DNA from: Bacteroides sp.
Lineage (GTDB): Bacteria > Bacteroidota > Bacteroidia > Bacteroidales > Muribaculaceae
Length of the DNA: 52,884 bases
Reading direction: 5' to 3'
Assembly (NCBI GenBank): GCA_014801535.1
Contig: JAAVEA010000003.1
Coordinates: 67,311-120,194, forward strand
Shown here piece by piece: positions 1 to 8,352 of this stretch; position 1 is the stretch's first letter; each line of letters opens with the position of its first letter. The translations under genes were made by a program, and so were the position numbers. Under the pieces are notes generated by a model. That model did not search any database. It had not been told where the DNA came from and worked only from the letters and a program-made list of their open reading frames with translations.

Positions 1-168
1 ATCGATTCCTCTTCCGAGAAGGCAATGGAACAAATCTTGGAAAAGAAATACTGGCTCCGCGAGACAGTTTCGGGGAAAAAAATATTTCTAATCGGAGCCA
101 ATTTCGACTCTTCCACGCGTCGCATGACTGAACCGATCATTGCCACACCACCGGAATCACTTCAATAA
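1..168 (+). CDS. C-terminal end of an ATP-binding / PD-(D/E)XK nuclease-like protein (partial)
   Basis: Frame 1 is open from the first base to a TAA at 166-168 and encodes 55 residues, including KKIFLIGANFDSSTRR. This resembles the C-terminus of the abundant Bacteroidales AAA-ATPase proteins with a DUF1703 (PD-(D/E)XK-like) tail, where a 'K.. IGxNF.S..R' strand closes the nuclease domain. The rest of the gene lies outside the window, so the family call rests on this short tail. Its stop faces the stop of the sulfatase gene, with only 5 bp between them. Confidence 0.5.
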   Translation: MDSSSEKAMEQILEKKYWLRETVSGKKIFLIGANFDSSTRRMTEPIIATPPESLQ

Positions 169-173
169 AGCTA

Positions 174-2315
174 TCATTTCCCCACAGTGAGCCCATCATT
201 GAGCATGCGTTGCATATACTGCTGAATGAGGGCTTCAAGTTCGCGCTGCATCTTTCTCTCCAGTTCTGGATCTGAACCAAGCAGATTCTTTTCCATCTTG
301 TGATCGCCCAGCTGGAAGAGGCCAACGTTCTTCTTGCCGTCAAACTGCAATACATACCCATATTTCACATACTGATACAAGCCGTTATAGTTAACTGCCC
401 AACTATCCTCGGGCTGCGTGGAGAAGAGATCCTTCCCGAATGCAACGTATCCTTCACTACATCCCGTAATTCCAAGAATAGTGGGCATGACATCTATCTG
501 TTGGGCTATCCCCTCCTGAATACCCGTGGGCAGCCTGCCGTTAGGGTCAAAGATCAGAATCGGGCCGTAAAACGCAGAGATGCCGGAGCGGTATTCATCA
601 TGGCTGCGTTCATTAGTATGATCGTTGGTGATGACAAATATAGTATTATTATACCACGGCTGCTTCCGGGCGGTCGCAAAAAATTCCCTGAGAGCATTAT
701 CCGTATATCCGATGGTCTGGTGTATAGGGGCTGTTCCTTTTGGGAAGCGCCCCTTATATTTGTCAGGCACATTGAAAGGATGATGACTGGAGAGGGTGAA
801 GAGACTTGCCATGAAAGGCTGCGGCATATCGGTAAGCTTTATGGCAAAGTATTGAAGGAAAGGTTCATCCCAAATCCCCCAATATCCGTCAAATTCCTCC
901 TCTCCTCCGGCGCGCCCATCTTCAATGAACGACTCGCGCCCATAATATTCCTTAAACCCTACACTACTTGCAAAGCCGTCAAACCCCATCGAACCTTTAC
1001 GGGCCCCATGGAAGAATGCCGTAGAATAACCTTCGTCGCCCAATATCGCCGGCAAACCTTTCAGCCGGTTCATGGAGGCCGAAGTCAACACAAACGGTTT
1101 CACGAACGAGGGTATTCCGGCCAGCACACTCGGCATGGCCTCTATGCTCTTCTGCCCGTTATCAAATGTCCATCGCCAGGTGGCCGATACATTAACAAGC
1201 GAGTCAATGAAAGGTGCATAACCTTTGTAATCCTTTCCCAAAATATCGTGATTGAGGGCGCCGATATATTCCTTGCCGAAGCTTTCAAGAATAATCACAA
1301 CAATATTCTTTCTTTTCTTAGCGATGGAATCATTCTCAATCGTGGGAAGATGCTCAGGCGTATATAGCGCGACCATCTCCCCCTCGCTCATATACTTTGG
1401 ATCTGCAAAGGGAACAGCCCCGATGGTCCGTATAATGGTGAAAGGGGTATTGAGCACCAAGGCTGCCTCATTAGGCCGATGGATATATTTATTGGCATTT
1501 GACAAGGCCACAGGGCGTATGTCGCGGTGTCGCCATCCACCTATGGGAGCAGTGAGGATAAGGATGATTCCACTGCTATATAAGAAAGATCCGCAGATTC
1601 TGCGTCCGAAGCTTATCAAATTTCCTTTTCTCAGAATCCTCCAACCACCGTAGAGCGCTATCCCTCCTAAGATATATTGCCACCAATGGTTAAGGAATCC
1701 TCCCCGGATTGCGCTCACAGTGGTGAAGGCTCCGACGGTGAGGGAAAGAGTAGCCAATATATAATACCTCCACAATGGTCTGGTATTCGCCCCGGGATAA
1801 GGAGTGGAATATAACTTCCACATCCCCCAGATAAGGATTCCGGCCAAAATCACAAGATACCAATGTCTCACAAGTTCCACTCCGACAATCTTAATCATAT
1901 TGTCGTCGCCGGCAAATTCGGAGAATACATCGAAGGTGGTGCGACGAAGCGTATAGCTGAAATATATTGAGTCGGCAAGGTTGGAGATGATGCCGATTGA
2001 ATTTACTATTATGAAAACCCATTTGCAGACCCGGTAATACCCTTCCCGCTCCTTCCAGTGAAGAGGGAGGAGCATCATCAATATGTATAGGGCATTAAGA
2101 TAGAAAATACCGGGCGCATCAAACACAGGCCCTGCACAAAGAAGTTCCCGGATATAGCCTTCCTGTATCGCCGGTTGGAAATAACTGTAATTCTCAAGAA
2201 GATATTCCCCTCTCAGCAGAGTATAGATTAAAAAGATAAGAACTATATTGAGTGTGCAAGCAATCAGTGGCGAAATCACCGACCGCTCTGTTCCGATTTT
2301 TTTTAGAAGATTCAT
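174..2315 (-). CDS. LtaS/alkaline-phosphatase-superfamily membrane sulfatase
   Basis: This 713-aa inner-membrane enzyme probably transfers a phosphoglycerol or phosphoethanolamine-like group to, or removes a sulfate or phosphate from, an envelope glycan. The first 260 residues hold about five to six membrane helices (for example 12-34, 71-87, 98-118, 151-168 and 184-203). The periplasmic catalytic domain begins near residue 337 with NIVVIILESFGKEY (metal ligand E344). The nucleophile region NGQKSIEAMPSVLAG lies at 387-400 and a metal-binding ITNDHTN further on. This is the layout of Bacteroidetes LTA-synthase-like sulfatases. The start overlaps the stop of the upstream GT90 gene by 4 bp, so the two are translationally coupled and probably act on the same surface polymer. 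The substrate cannot be read from sequence. Confidence 0.85.
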   Translation of the reverse strand: MNLLKKIGTERSVISPLIACTLNIVLIFLIYTLLRGEYLLENYSYFQPAIQEGYIRELLCAGPVFDAPGIFYLNALYILMMLLPLHWKEREGYYRVCKWVFIIVNSIGIISNLADSIYFSYTLRRTTFDVFSEFAGDDNMIKIVGVELVRHWYLVILAGILIWGMWKLYSTPYPGANTRPLWRYYILATLSLTVGAFTTVSAIRGGFLNHWWQYILGGIALYGGWRILRKGNLISFGRRICGSFLYSSGIILILTAPIGGWRHRDIRPVALSNANKYIHRPNEAALVLNTPFTIIRTIGAVPFADPKYMSEGEMVALYTPEHLPTIENDSIAKKRKNIVVIILESFGKEYIGALNHDILGKDYKGYAPFIDSLVNVSATWRWTFDNGQKSIEAMPSVLAGIPSFVKPFVLTSASMNRLKGLPAILGDEGYSTAFFHGARKGSMGFDGFASSVGFKEYYGRESFIEDGRAGGEEEFDGYWGIWDEPFLQYFAIKLTDMPQPFMASLFTLSSHHPFNVPDKYKGRFPKGTAPIHQTIGYTDNALREFFATARKQPWYNNTIFVITNDHTNERSHDEYRSGISAFYGPILIFDPNGRLPTGIQEGIAQQIDVMPTILGITGCSEGYVAFGKDLFSTQPEDSWAVNYNGLYQYVKYGYVLQFDGKKNVGLFQLGDHKMEKNLLGSDPELERKMQRELEALIQQYMQRMLNDGLTVGK

Positions 2316-3274
2316 GAATTGTGTTCTTTGGTAATAAGAGAAAAATATTTCTCTGCCACGAGATAGTGGATTATATTTTCACGTCTTTTATCATCGAATT
2401 GTCGCGCCCATTCCTTTGATGCCTTGGCAATGACCTCCGCTTTTTCAGGATGAGAATTATAATATTCTATCTTTTCGCCTGCATCAGAGAAATCGTCGGA
2501 TATCTCTATGTAATGCACACCTGGAATCATCGCCCCGTGCATAAGCCAGCTCTCCACAGTGGGGCGCGTCATTACCGGGATGCAGTTGCTGGCGCATATC
2601 CACTGCAACGCCGAAGCCACGTCATGCCCCTCGAGAGCGAGGATATACTTATATCTGAAATGGTCTTCTATCCCGACTCGAGGTTTATGCCACACTGTCT
2701 CGTTGCGGGGAGAGGTGTCACCCAAGTCAAAAAGAGGATTTCCCCACCACAACTCCATGAAACGGCGACGGTTCTCCTTGGCATCAACATCTCCACGGAA
2801 AAAGAGCTGTGGCCTTTTTTCGACAAAAGGTATGGGATCGCACACCTTCAGGAAATGCCGCCGGCGGTCGAGGTTCATCAAGGCAACATTTCCAGCCTTT
2901 TCATCAAGGCGGCGAGCCTTCCCGAAAACGGGATAATCGGGATTCTCCCAGGTGTCGCCATCAATGAAATCTATTTTTTCTCTTTTCGGGAATCCCCGGA
3001 GATAGCGCATGAGGTCATACCAGTAAGTGCTGTGAGAGCCGGTGAGAGAGATCTTTCTTATCTCTCTTGCTCCGGGGCCGGGCGAGAAGGGTATATGGAG
3101 AGGGAAATAATAATTTACCCGCCGTTTGATCTCTTCGGCATCACCCCTGCTCTCCCATCCGCGCAAGCAAAGCCTCCTCTGGATGCGTCTCACGAAGCGA
3201 GGGAGCACCAAGGAACGCCATAATGAAACCACGTTGTATAGAAACACGGGCTGTTTCCTCACACCTATCTTCAT
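2312..3274 (-). CDS. GT90 / CAP10-like glycosyltransferase
   Basis: This 320-aa protein resembles the 'lipopolysaccharide-modifying' GT90 (CAP10) family. The C-terminal half carries the typical signature: KYILALEGHDVASALQW, then PVMTRPTVESWLMHG and IPGVHYIEI. There is no signal peptide or convincing membrane span, so it is probably cytosolic or membrane-associated and adds a sugar to LPS or a capsule. Its stop overlaps the start of the LtaS-type sulfatase (ATGA), which suggests a two-step surface glycan decoration unit. The N-terminus is basic (RFVRRIQRRLCLRG), compatible with contact to anionic lipid. Donor and acceptor are unknown. Confidence 0.75.
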   Translation of the reverse strand: MKIGVRKQPVFLYNVVSLWRSLVLPRFVRRIQRRLCLRGWESRGDAEEIKRRVNYYFPLHIPFSPGPGAREIRKISLTGSHSTYWYDLMRYLRGFPKREKIDFIDGDTWENPDYPVFGKARRLDEKAGNVALMNLDRRRHFLKVCDPIPFVEKRPQLFFRGDVDAKENRRRFMELWWGNPLFDLGDTSPRNETVWHKPRVGIEDHFRYKYILALEGHDVASALQWICASNCIPVMTRPTVESWLMHGAMIPGVHYIEISDDFSDAGEKIEYYNSHPEKAEVIAKASKEWARQFDDKRRENIIHYLVAEKYFSLITKEHNS

Positions 3275-3316
3275 ATTACTGTTTTTAAATTCACATTATC
3301 CAATAAGTCCCGGTCT

Positions 3317-3823
3317 TTATCTGTATTTATTTTTTAAATGTGACTCTACAATATGCACAATCGAGGAATGCCGGGGTCTGTAAAAAATCCGCGCATCTGC
3401 CTGATATCCTTCTGGACCCACGATAATAGAAATGGAATTTATATCAAGGGACTGCAACCGTTTAAGACTTCTATGATATAAAGCTTCGAAAAGTTTCCAT
3501 CTGTATTCTTCCGGGGTAATGGCGGAATGTCTCAAAACCAAATCCTCCATAGAACATATATCCATAGAACATATAAATGAAAATATAGCGTTAGGAAACA
3601 TCATAAACTGATCTATCAACCAGTCGCATAGCTTGAAAAGACTCTTTACACCCAGTGGCTTCTCCAGATCAAGCTTTCTGATATTTATATCGGCAATCTC
3701 CAGATTCTGATATTCTTCCGGTATCTGAAAAGTATGCCTTTTATCTATCTCATCATAAAAATAAAGGACAACCACTAAATGATTGCCCTTATTATCCGGT
3801 ATCAGCGTTTCTATCGTATCCAT
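3317..3823 (-). CDS. hypothetical protein, second gene of a two-gene unit
   Basis: I do not recognise this 168-aa soluble protein. It has a beta-rich N-terminus (HLVVVLYFYDEIDKRHTF), a central segment and a C-terminal strand-helix part (ISIIVGPEGYQADARIFY). There is no signal peptide. Its ATG overlaps the stop of the preceding 44-aa gene (TAATG), so the two are coupled. A perfect 15-nt tandem duplication at 3546-3575 repeats five residues in frame (CSMDI/CSMED). The arrangement of a small basic partner plus a larger protein recalls toxin-antitoxin or small regulatory pairs, but no family motif supports that. Confidence 0.6.
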   Translation of the reverse strand: MDTIETLIPDNKGNHLVVVLYFYDEIDKRHTFQIPEEYQNLEIADINIRKLDLEKPLGVKSLFKLCDWLIDQFMMFPNAIFSFICSMDICSMEDLVLRHSAITPEEYRWKLFEALYHRSLKRLQSLDINSISIIVGPEGYQADARIFYRPRHSSIVHIVESHLKNKYR

Positions 3824-3957
3824 TACCCATTTATCAGCTTATGATACTTCTCACAAATCTTATCCATCTGAGTTTTTTTCCTATGCTGAGTCCTTTCCAA
3901 GAAATCAATCATCTCGTTTGATGGACGAGAGATTCTAATGCAATCCATATTTTCCAT
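3823..3957 (-). CDS. small 44-aa protein coupled to the 168-aa gene
   Basis: A short open frame begins MENMDCIRISRPSNEMIDFL and ends KICEKYHKLING. It is preceded by a purine-rich ribosome site (GGAAGG) 3 bp before the ATG. A consensus promoter lies upstream at 3982-4013. The stop TAA shares bases with the ATG of the 168-aa gene, which supports real translation. The product is charged and probably helical. IRISRPSNEMIDFL resembles the N-terminal strand plus helix of small ribbon-helix-helix antitoxins, but the protein is very short. Function unknown. Confidence 0.6.
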   Translation of the reverse strand: MENMDCIRISRPSNEMIDFLERTQHRKKTQMDKICEKYHKLING

Positions 3958-3981
3958 AATCCTTCCTTTTTACTAATAACA

Positions 3982-4013
3982 CAAAATTAAGCTTTTTATT
4001 TCTAATCTTCAAA
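3982..4013 (-). promoter_or_regulatory. Bacteroidetes promoter for the 44-aa/168-aa unit
   Basis: Read on the minus strand this is TTTG (4013-4010), 20 bp, then TAATTTTG (3989-3982). It matches the -33/-7 promoter form and lies 25 bp before the 44-aa start codon. Confidence 0.6.
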
Positions 4014-4020
4014 TTTTTCC

Positions 4021-4063
4021 ATAAAAAGAATGCCGCAGGCATTTTCAAAATACCTGCGGCATT
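4021..4063 (-). terminator. intrinsic terminator of metG
   Basis: A perfect 11-bp stem (AATGCCGCAGG with CCTGCGGCATT, 4029-4039 and 4053-4063) has a 13-nt loop. On the minus strand it is followed by TTCTTTTTAT, directly after the metG stop. Confidence 0.8.
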
Positions 4064-4078
4064 AGGCGTATCGAAAAT

Positions 4079-6118
4079 TTAACCTACCTGTGCACCCGGC
4101 TGAACAGGGCCTGTAGGTCCGACAACGGTCAGTGTTCCATCAGGATTCACAGCACTCATTATCATTCCCTGGCTCTCTATCCCCATCATCTTACGTGGAG
4201 CAAAGTTAGCTACGAAGCATATCTCCTTCCCCACGAGCACCGATGGATCTTCATAACTCTGGGCTATTCCGCTGAGGATGGTGCGAGTGCCCATACCGTC
4301 TTCAATAAGGAACTGGAGCAGTTTCTTTGACTTCTTCACTTTCGAACATTCCAGCACCTTTCCCACACGGATATCAACCTTCTCGAATGTCTCGAAATCC
4401 ACATCTTCTTTTACAGGTTCCGGCTTCCACGCCTTCAGTTCATTGGCTTTCTTGGTGTCGAGAAGTTTCTGCACCTGTGCCTCGACAGCCGCATCCTCAA
4501 TCTTCTCAAACAGCAGCTCCGGCTCGCCAATCTTTGCTCCGGCCGGCACAAGGTCGAAACAGCCGAGCATATCCCAGCTTATCTTGTCGCCTCCGAGCAT
4601 CTTCACAAGCTTGGCAGACATGAAGGGAAGGAATGGCTCGAAAGCTATCGAGAGGTTGGCGCAGGTCTGGATAGCTATATTGAGAATTGTTGCAGTGCGA
4701 GCCATATCCGTCTTTGCCACCTTCCATGGTTCTGTCTCCTGAAGATACTTGTTGCCGGCGCGTGCCATATCCATTGCAAGACGAAGGGCCTCACGGAAAT
4801 GGAACGTGTCGAGCGCCTCGCTCATCTCCTTTTTCAGACTGCGGATCTCCTCAATAAGCTTCTCCTCCACCTCAGTGAGTGAGCCGGCTTCGGGCACCAC
4901 ACCGTCGAAATACTTATGAGTAAGCACCACCGCGCGGTTCACGAAATTACCCAGGATTGCCACAAGCTCTGAATTGTTGCGCATCTGGAAGTCTTTCCAC
5001 GTGAAATTATTGTCTTTGGTCTCGGGAGCGTTGGCTGTCAGCACATAGCGCAATACATCCTGCTTTCCGGGGAATTCCTCAAGATATTCATGGAGCCATA
5101 CAGCCCAGTTGCGTGAAGTGGAAATCTTGTCGTCCTCAAGATTAAGGAACTCATTGGCCGGCACATTGTCGGGAAGATTATAACTGCCGTCGGCCATGAG
5201 CATTGAGGGGAAGACTATGCAGTGGAACACTATGTTATCTTTTCCGATGAAATGGAGCATGCGTGTTTCAGGATCTTTCCACCATTTTGTGTAATCGTCG
5301 CCTACAAGGTCGATAGTATTGGAGATGTATCCTATCGGAGCATCAAACCACACATAGAGCACCTTCCCTTCGGCGCCCTCCACCGGCACAGGTATACCCC
5401 AGTCGAGGTCACGGCTCACTGCACGCGGCTGCAGACCCATCTCGAGCCAGGATTTGCACTGTCCATATACGTTCGATTTCCATTCCTTATGGTCTTTCAA
5501 TATCCACTCCTCCAGACGGCTCTGCCATTTGTCGAGAGGGAGATAGAAATGCGTGGTCTCTTTCAATATCGGTGTATTGCCTGTAATGGCCGACTTCGGG
5601 TTTATAAGATCGGTGGCGTTCAGGCTTGTTCCGCAGGCTTCGCATTGGTCGCCGTATGCGTGTTCGTTGCCACAATGGGGGCAAGTGCCTGTCACGTAAC
5701 GGTCGGCAAGGAATTGTCCCGCCTCCTCATCATAAAGTTGCATTGAGGCCTTCTCTATGAACTCGCCTTTCTCATACAGTTTCTTGAAGAAATCGGATGC
5801 TGTCTTGCGGTGGGTATCAGATGTGGTGCGCCCATATACATCGAACGAGATGCCGAGCCCGTCGAAAGAATCCTTGATAATCCTATGATAACGATCCACA
5901 ATATCCTGAGGGGTCACTCCCTCGTTCTTGGCCTTTATTGTGATTGGCACTCCATGTTCGTCGCTGCCACCGATCATAAGCACCTCCTCGCCTTTAAGTC
6001 TGAGATAACGTGCATAGATGTCGGCCGGAACATATACGCCGGCAAGGTGTCCGATATGGACGGGACCGTTCGCGTAAGGAAGAGCGGTCGTGATAAGTGT
6101 TCTCTTGAATTCTTTCAT
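4079..6118 (-). CDS. metG: methionyl-tRNA synthetase
   Basis: This 679-aa enzyme charges tRNA-Met with methionine. The Rossmann catalytic domain starts [17 protein letters not shown] (HIGH signature). The zinc knuckle [18 protein letters not shown] follows near residues 145-162. The KMSKS loop reads KISTS in [10 protein letters not shown]. An anticodon-binding helical domain comes next. From about residue 570 there is an EMAP-II/Trbp111-type tRNA-binding domain ([17 protein letters not shown]) that also supports dimerisation. Length and domain order match Bacteroidetes MetG. It has its own promoter (6239-6246) and terminator, so it is probably monocistronic. Confidence 0.97.
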   Translation of the reverse strand: MKEFKRTLITTALPYANGPVHIGHLAGVYVPADIYARYLRLKGEEVLMIGGSDEHGVPITIKAKNEGVTPQDIVDRYHRIIKDSFDGLGISFDVYGRTTSDTHRKTASDFFKKLYEKGEFIEKASMQLYDEEAGQFLADRYVTGTCPHCGNEHAYGDQCEACGTSLNATDLINPKSAITGNTPILKETTHFYLPLDKWQSRLEEWILKDHKEWKSNVYGQCKSWLEMGLQPRAVSRDLDWGIPVPVEGAEGKVLYVWFDAPIGYISNTIDLVGDDYTKWWKDPETRMLHFIGKDNIVFHCIVFPSMLMADGSYNLPDNVPANEFLNLEDDKISTSRNWAVWLHEYLEEFPGKQDVLRYVLTANAPETKDNNFTWKDFQMRNNSELVAILGNFVNRAVVLTHKYFDGVVPEAGSLTEVEEKLIEEIRSLKKEMSEALDTFHFREALRLAMDMARAGNKYLQETEPWKVAKTDMARTATILNIAIQTCANLSIAFEPFLPFMSAKLVKMLGGDKISWDMLGCFDLVPAGAKIGEPELLFEKIEDAAVEAQVQKLLDTKKANELKAWKPEPVKEDVDFETFEKVDIRVGKVLECSKVKKSKKLLQFLIEDGMGTRTILSGIAQSYEDPSVLVGKEICFVANFAPRKMMGIESQGMIMSAVNPDGTLTVVGPTGPVQPGAQVG

Positions 6119-6238
6119 TGATATTTTGTCTTTCTCTTGTTTCCTTTTTCTTTAAGCAACCTCTGCCTTGGAGCAGATGATGGCCAAGTTCCCCTTCAAG
6201 GTTTCCCCTTATATTATGGACGGGGAATGGCTATTTTG

Positions 6239-6246
6239 CAAAATTA
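6239..6246 (-). promoter_or_regulatory. -7 element of the metG promoter
   Basis: TAATTTTG on the minus strand lies about 120 bp before the metG ATG. The resulting leader of about 110 nt contains short inverted G/C tracts around 6190-6225. I do not recognise a T-box or other riboswitch in it. Confidence 0.45.
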
Positions 6247-6336
6247 ATAAAGATTTATGGATGTTTTGACTTCGGGAGGCTATATTTTTGACTATCGATA
6301 TTAATTTTCAATTCTTAAAGCATAAAAAGTATGATT

Positions 6337-7584
6337 ATGGCTAAATTTACCAAACGTATTCCATTCGATTCCATACCCGTTTTTGACCTTTCAGACTCAG
6401 GCGTTCCAGACACCCCGGGCACCGATCCCGCCATTCCGTCGTTGCCTGTAATCGTCCCCTCCTTCTCATTTGACAAAAGTTCACTTCCCGGCTACGGCAC
6501 CACCCTCCCTGTGACCGACGTGGATTTCTCATTCCCTGCGGAAGACTATAAGAGGGTTCAGGCGTGGTTCACCGGCGATTTCTCTCACGTAACCATGCCG
6601 GAAAGCGCAACGCTCAAGAAGAACATGACCACCGCTGTGCTTTCGGCTGTCAATTCATTCATCTCCTCAGCAACAAACCGGAACCTTTTCACCTCCCCCT
6701 TCATGATGGGTTGCCGCTACCGCCTTTTCGACAATTCCTTGGTTTACCCCACCGAACCGGTCGCGCTTGTGCCCGCTGAGAAGGCTCCCGATCTTATCAT
6801 AACCTCTTATAAGGTATATGAGAAATCAATTCATACGGAAGTGGCCGTCTCTCACTACCCTGCAGCCCTCATGTTTTCAATTCCTGTGCCGGAAAATGCA
6901 GAGGAATATAAGGATATCATAACTTCCGTTGAGTTTTTCATCACCCGGCAGTCAGATCTGTATTCACCTGATGCAACTGTTTCCGGAATACGCTCCATCT
7001 CAGCCAATGGTGTCAGGGAGAGAACCTGGTATTACGAACGTTATGAGAGTGACGCGCTTATTGCGCAGGCAAAGACCGAGACGATTTTCCGCATTGTAGC
7101 CACAATCCCCTTTTCGGATATAGCCGAAGGTGCATATTCCACGCTCAGTCCATTTCCCCTTGAAGCCGGCACTTTGCAAAGGTTATCATCGCTTCAAAAA
7201 ATTACATATCCTTTTACCAATTCAAACGGGAGCAGCACAGGCAATGGCTCAACTGGCAATTCCACATCCTCCTCTCCAACCACCGGCATCTCCGGTTGGA
7301 GACCCTACTTGCACATAGCGACCGCACCACTCGACCTCGGACTGCCCGAGGCTTCCAAAAGCATATCTGACCTCTTCCTGCGTGGCATTTTTCAGAGGGA
7401 TGAAGTGACAATTACTCTTTACGGCTCCCATCATCGCGAGCATTGGCGGATGATAGCCCGAAGCCACGGACCCTACATCCGAGGACTGCGCCGCGCCCCT
7501 TACCGTTGGTTCAAGGTAGAGATTCAGCTCCCCATGCGACGCGACGACTTCCTGGAAGCCCTCACTTTCACTTATACAAAATGA
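6337..7584 (+). CDS. phage-type structural protein (muzzle/tail-like), isolated from the capsid cluster
   Basis: This is a 415-aa protein; an ATG 6 bp upstream at 6331 is also possible. Three stretches match the pattern I know from Bacteroidales phage structural proteins. The first is SPFMMGCRYRLFDNSLVYPTEPVALVP near residues 125-150 (typically 'PF.vRYalRLyDG...'). The second is SDLFLRGIFQRDEVTITLYGSHHREHW. The third is GPYIRGLRRAPYRWFKVEIQLPMR near the end (typically 'iQRGyF...vLYGSrD..nW...lRGf.gtPYK.FRi'). A Ser/Gly/Thr-rich linker lies at about residues 292-313. There is no signal peptide. It stands alone between metG and pckA, yet is intact and has a TATTTTTG -7 element at 6283-6290. I infer it belongs with the capsid genes 5-10 kb away. 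The family call is from memory. Confidence 0.6.
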   Translation: MAKFTKRIPFDSIPVFDLSDSGVPDTPGTDPAIPSLPVIVPSFSFDKSSLPGYGTTLPVTDVDFSFPAEDYKRVQAWFTGDFSHVTMPESATLKKNMTTAVLSAVNSFISSATNRNLFTSPFMMGCRYRLFDNSLVYPTEPVALVPAEKAPDLIITSYKVYEKSIHTEVAVSHYPAALMFSIPVPENAEEYKDIITSVEFFITRQSDLYSPDATVSGIRSISANGVRERTWYYERYESDALIAQAKTETIFRIVATIPFSDIAEGAYSTLSPFPLEAGTLQRLSSLQKITYPFTNSNGSSTGNGSTGNSTSSSPTTGISGWRPYLHIATAPLDLGLPEASKSISDLFLRGIFQRDEVTITLYGSHHREHWRMIARSHGPYIRGLRRAPYRWFKVEIQLPMRRDDFLEALTFTYTK

Positions 7585-7601
7585 CCCATACTATATTCAT
7601 C

Positions 7602-7713
7602 CCCCAATAAAAATGTGATTTTTTGAAATTATTCCCCAATAAAAATGCAAATTATTGAGGATATTCCCCATGAAAAATGTGGATTCACACAATTATTCCC
7701 CATGAAAAATGTA
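7602..7713. repeat. four motif copies at an exact 32-bp period
   Basis: The motif CCCCAATAAAAATG / CCCCATGAAAAATG begins at 7602, 7634, 7666 and 7698, exactly 32 bp apart, usually preceded by ATTATT. The sequence between copies is not conserved. It starts 18 bp after the stop of the phage-type structural gene. Multiple evenly spaced short repeats are a feature of IS21-family ends, so this may be an IS end left without its transposase. Iteron-like protein-binding sites are the alternative. Confidence 0.6.
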
Positions 7714-7747
7714 AATCGAACTTCAATTGAACCCAAGAATCTATGAC

Positions 7748-7957
7748 CTATTGCAAATTAAGGATGATCAGGGCAATGATAATTAATATGATACTGATTA
7801 CCCTTCGAATAGTCGTGAATTTCCTAACATTTGAAGCATCTGAAAAATAGGGGTCACCTTTATGCTTTTTATATGATACAAATAAGCGGCCCAAGGGCAA
7901 GACCAGCATCCCACATGCCGCTAATATTATCGCCAATGTCACCATATTGAATTGCAT
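7748..7957 (-). CDS. small two-helix membrane protein
   Basis: A 69-aa protein with two membrane helices: residues 4-28 (MVTLAIILAACGMLVLPLG) and the C-terminal ISIILIIIALIILNL. A basic loop separates them (SYKKHKGDPYFSD, RKFTTIRR). I chose the ATG at 7957; a TTG at 7981 would add 8 residues. I do not recognise a family. The region on both sides is AT-rich and otherwise empty. Confidence 0.5.
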   Translation of the reverse strand: MQFNMVTLAIILAACGMLVLPLGRLFVSYKKHKGDPYFSDASNVRKFTTIRRVISIILIIIALIILNLQ

Positions 7958-8234
7958 TAATAATTGTAAAGGAAGCAACAATCGTTGCTTTCTTTAATAT
8001 TATGTTTTTACTTACAACACATTATTTCACCATTAGTTTATATGTATATTGTTTATAGTTAAAAATTTATGATTACATTTGTAATTAGCAATCGCCATTT
8101 CAAAAAAAGACTTCACTTTTAATTAAATCTCCCAAGGAGGGATATGCCATCCCGCCTATCCTACCTATCCCCCTATTTTAACTTTATTAAAGAAAAATTT
8201 ATTTAATTAGATATGCTATTTCAAATAAAATGAT

Positions 8235-8242
8235 TACCTTTG
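8235..8242 (+). promoter_or_regulatory. pckA promoter -7 element
   Basis: TACCTTTG matches TAnnTTTG and lies 110 bp before the pckA ATG. The 7985-8352 gap is AT-rich and holds no gene I can see. The leader of about 100 nt contains no riboswitch I recognise. Confidence 0.5.
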
Positions 8243-8352
8243 CATTCAGAAAAATAGGTCATGTCAAAAACATCGATTTCCGATTATATTTTTTGAAAGC
8301 ACTTATAATTTTAAGGTAATAATTTTAAACCCAAAATAATTTTTTATTTACT

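Noticed and set aside
300-1367. Long open frame antisense to the sulfatase gene
   Set aside because: Low-complexity shadow of a clear gene on the other strand; no motifs or ribosome site. The same applies to frames opposite the GT90, metG, pyrG and cas genes.
4079-6118. MetRS KMSKS loop reading KISTS
   Set aside because: Known variation in this class of bacterial MetRS; not a loss of function.
6119-6238. T-box or SAM riboswitch in the metG leader
   Set aside because: No specifier loop, antiterminator or kink-turn core could be recognised.
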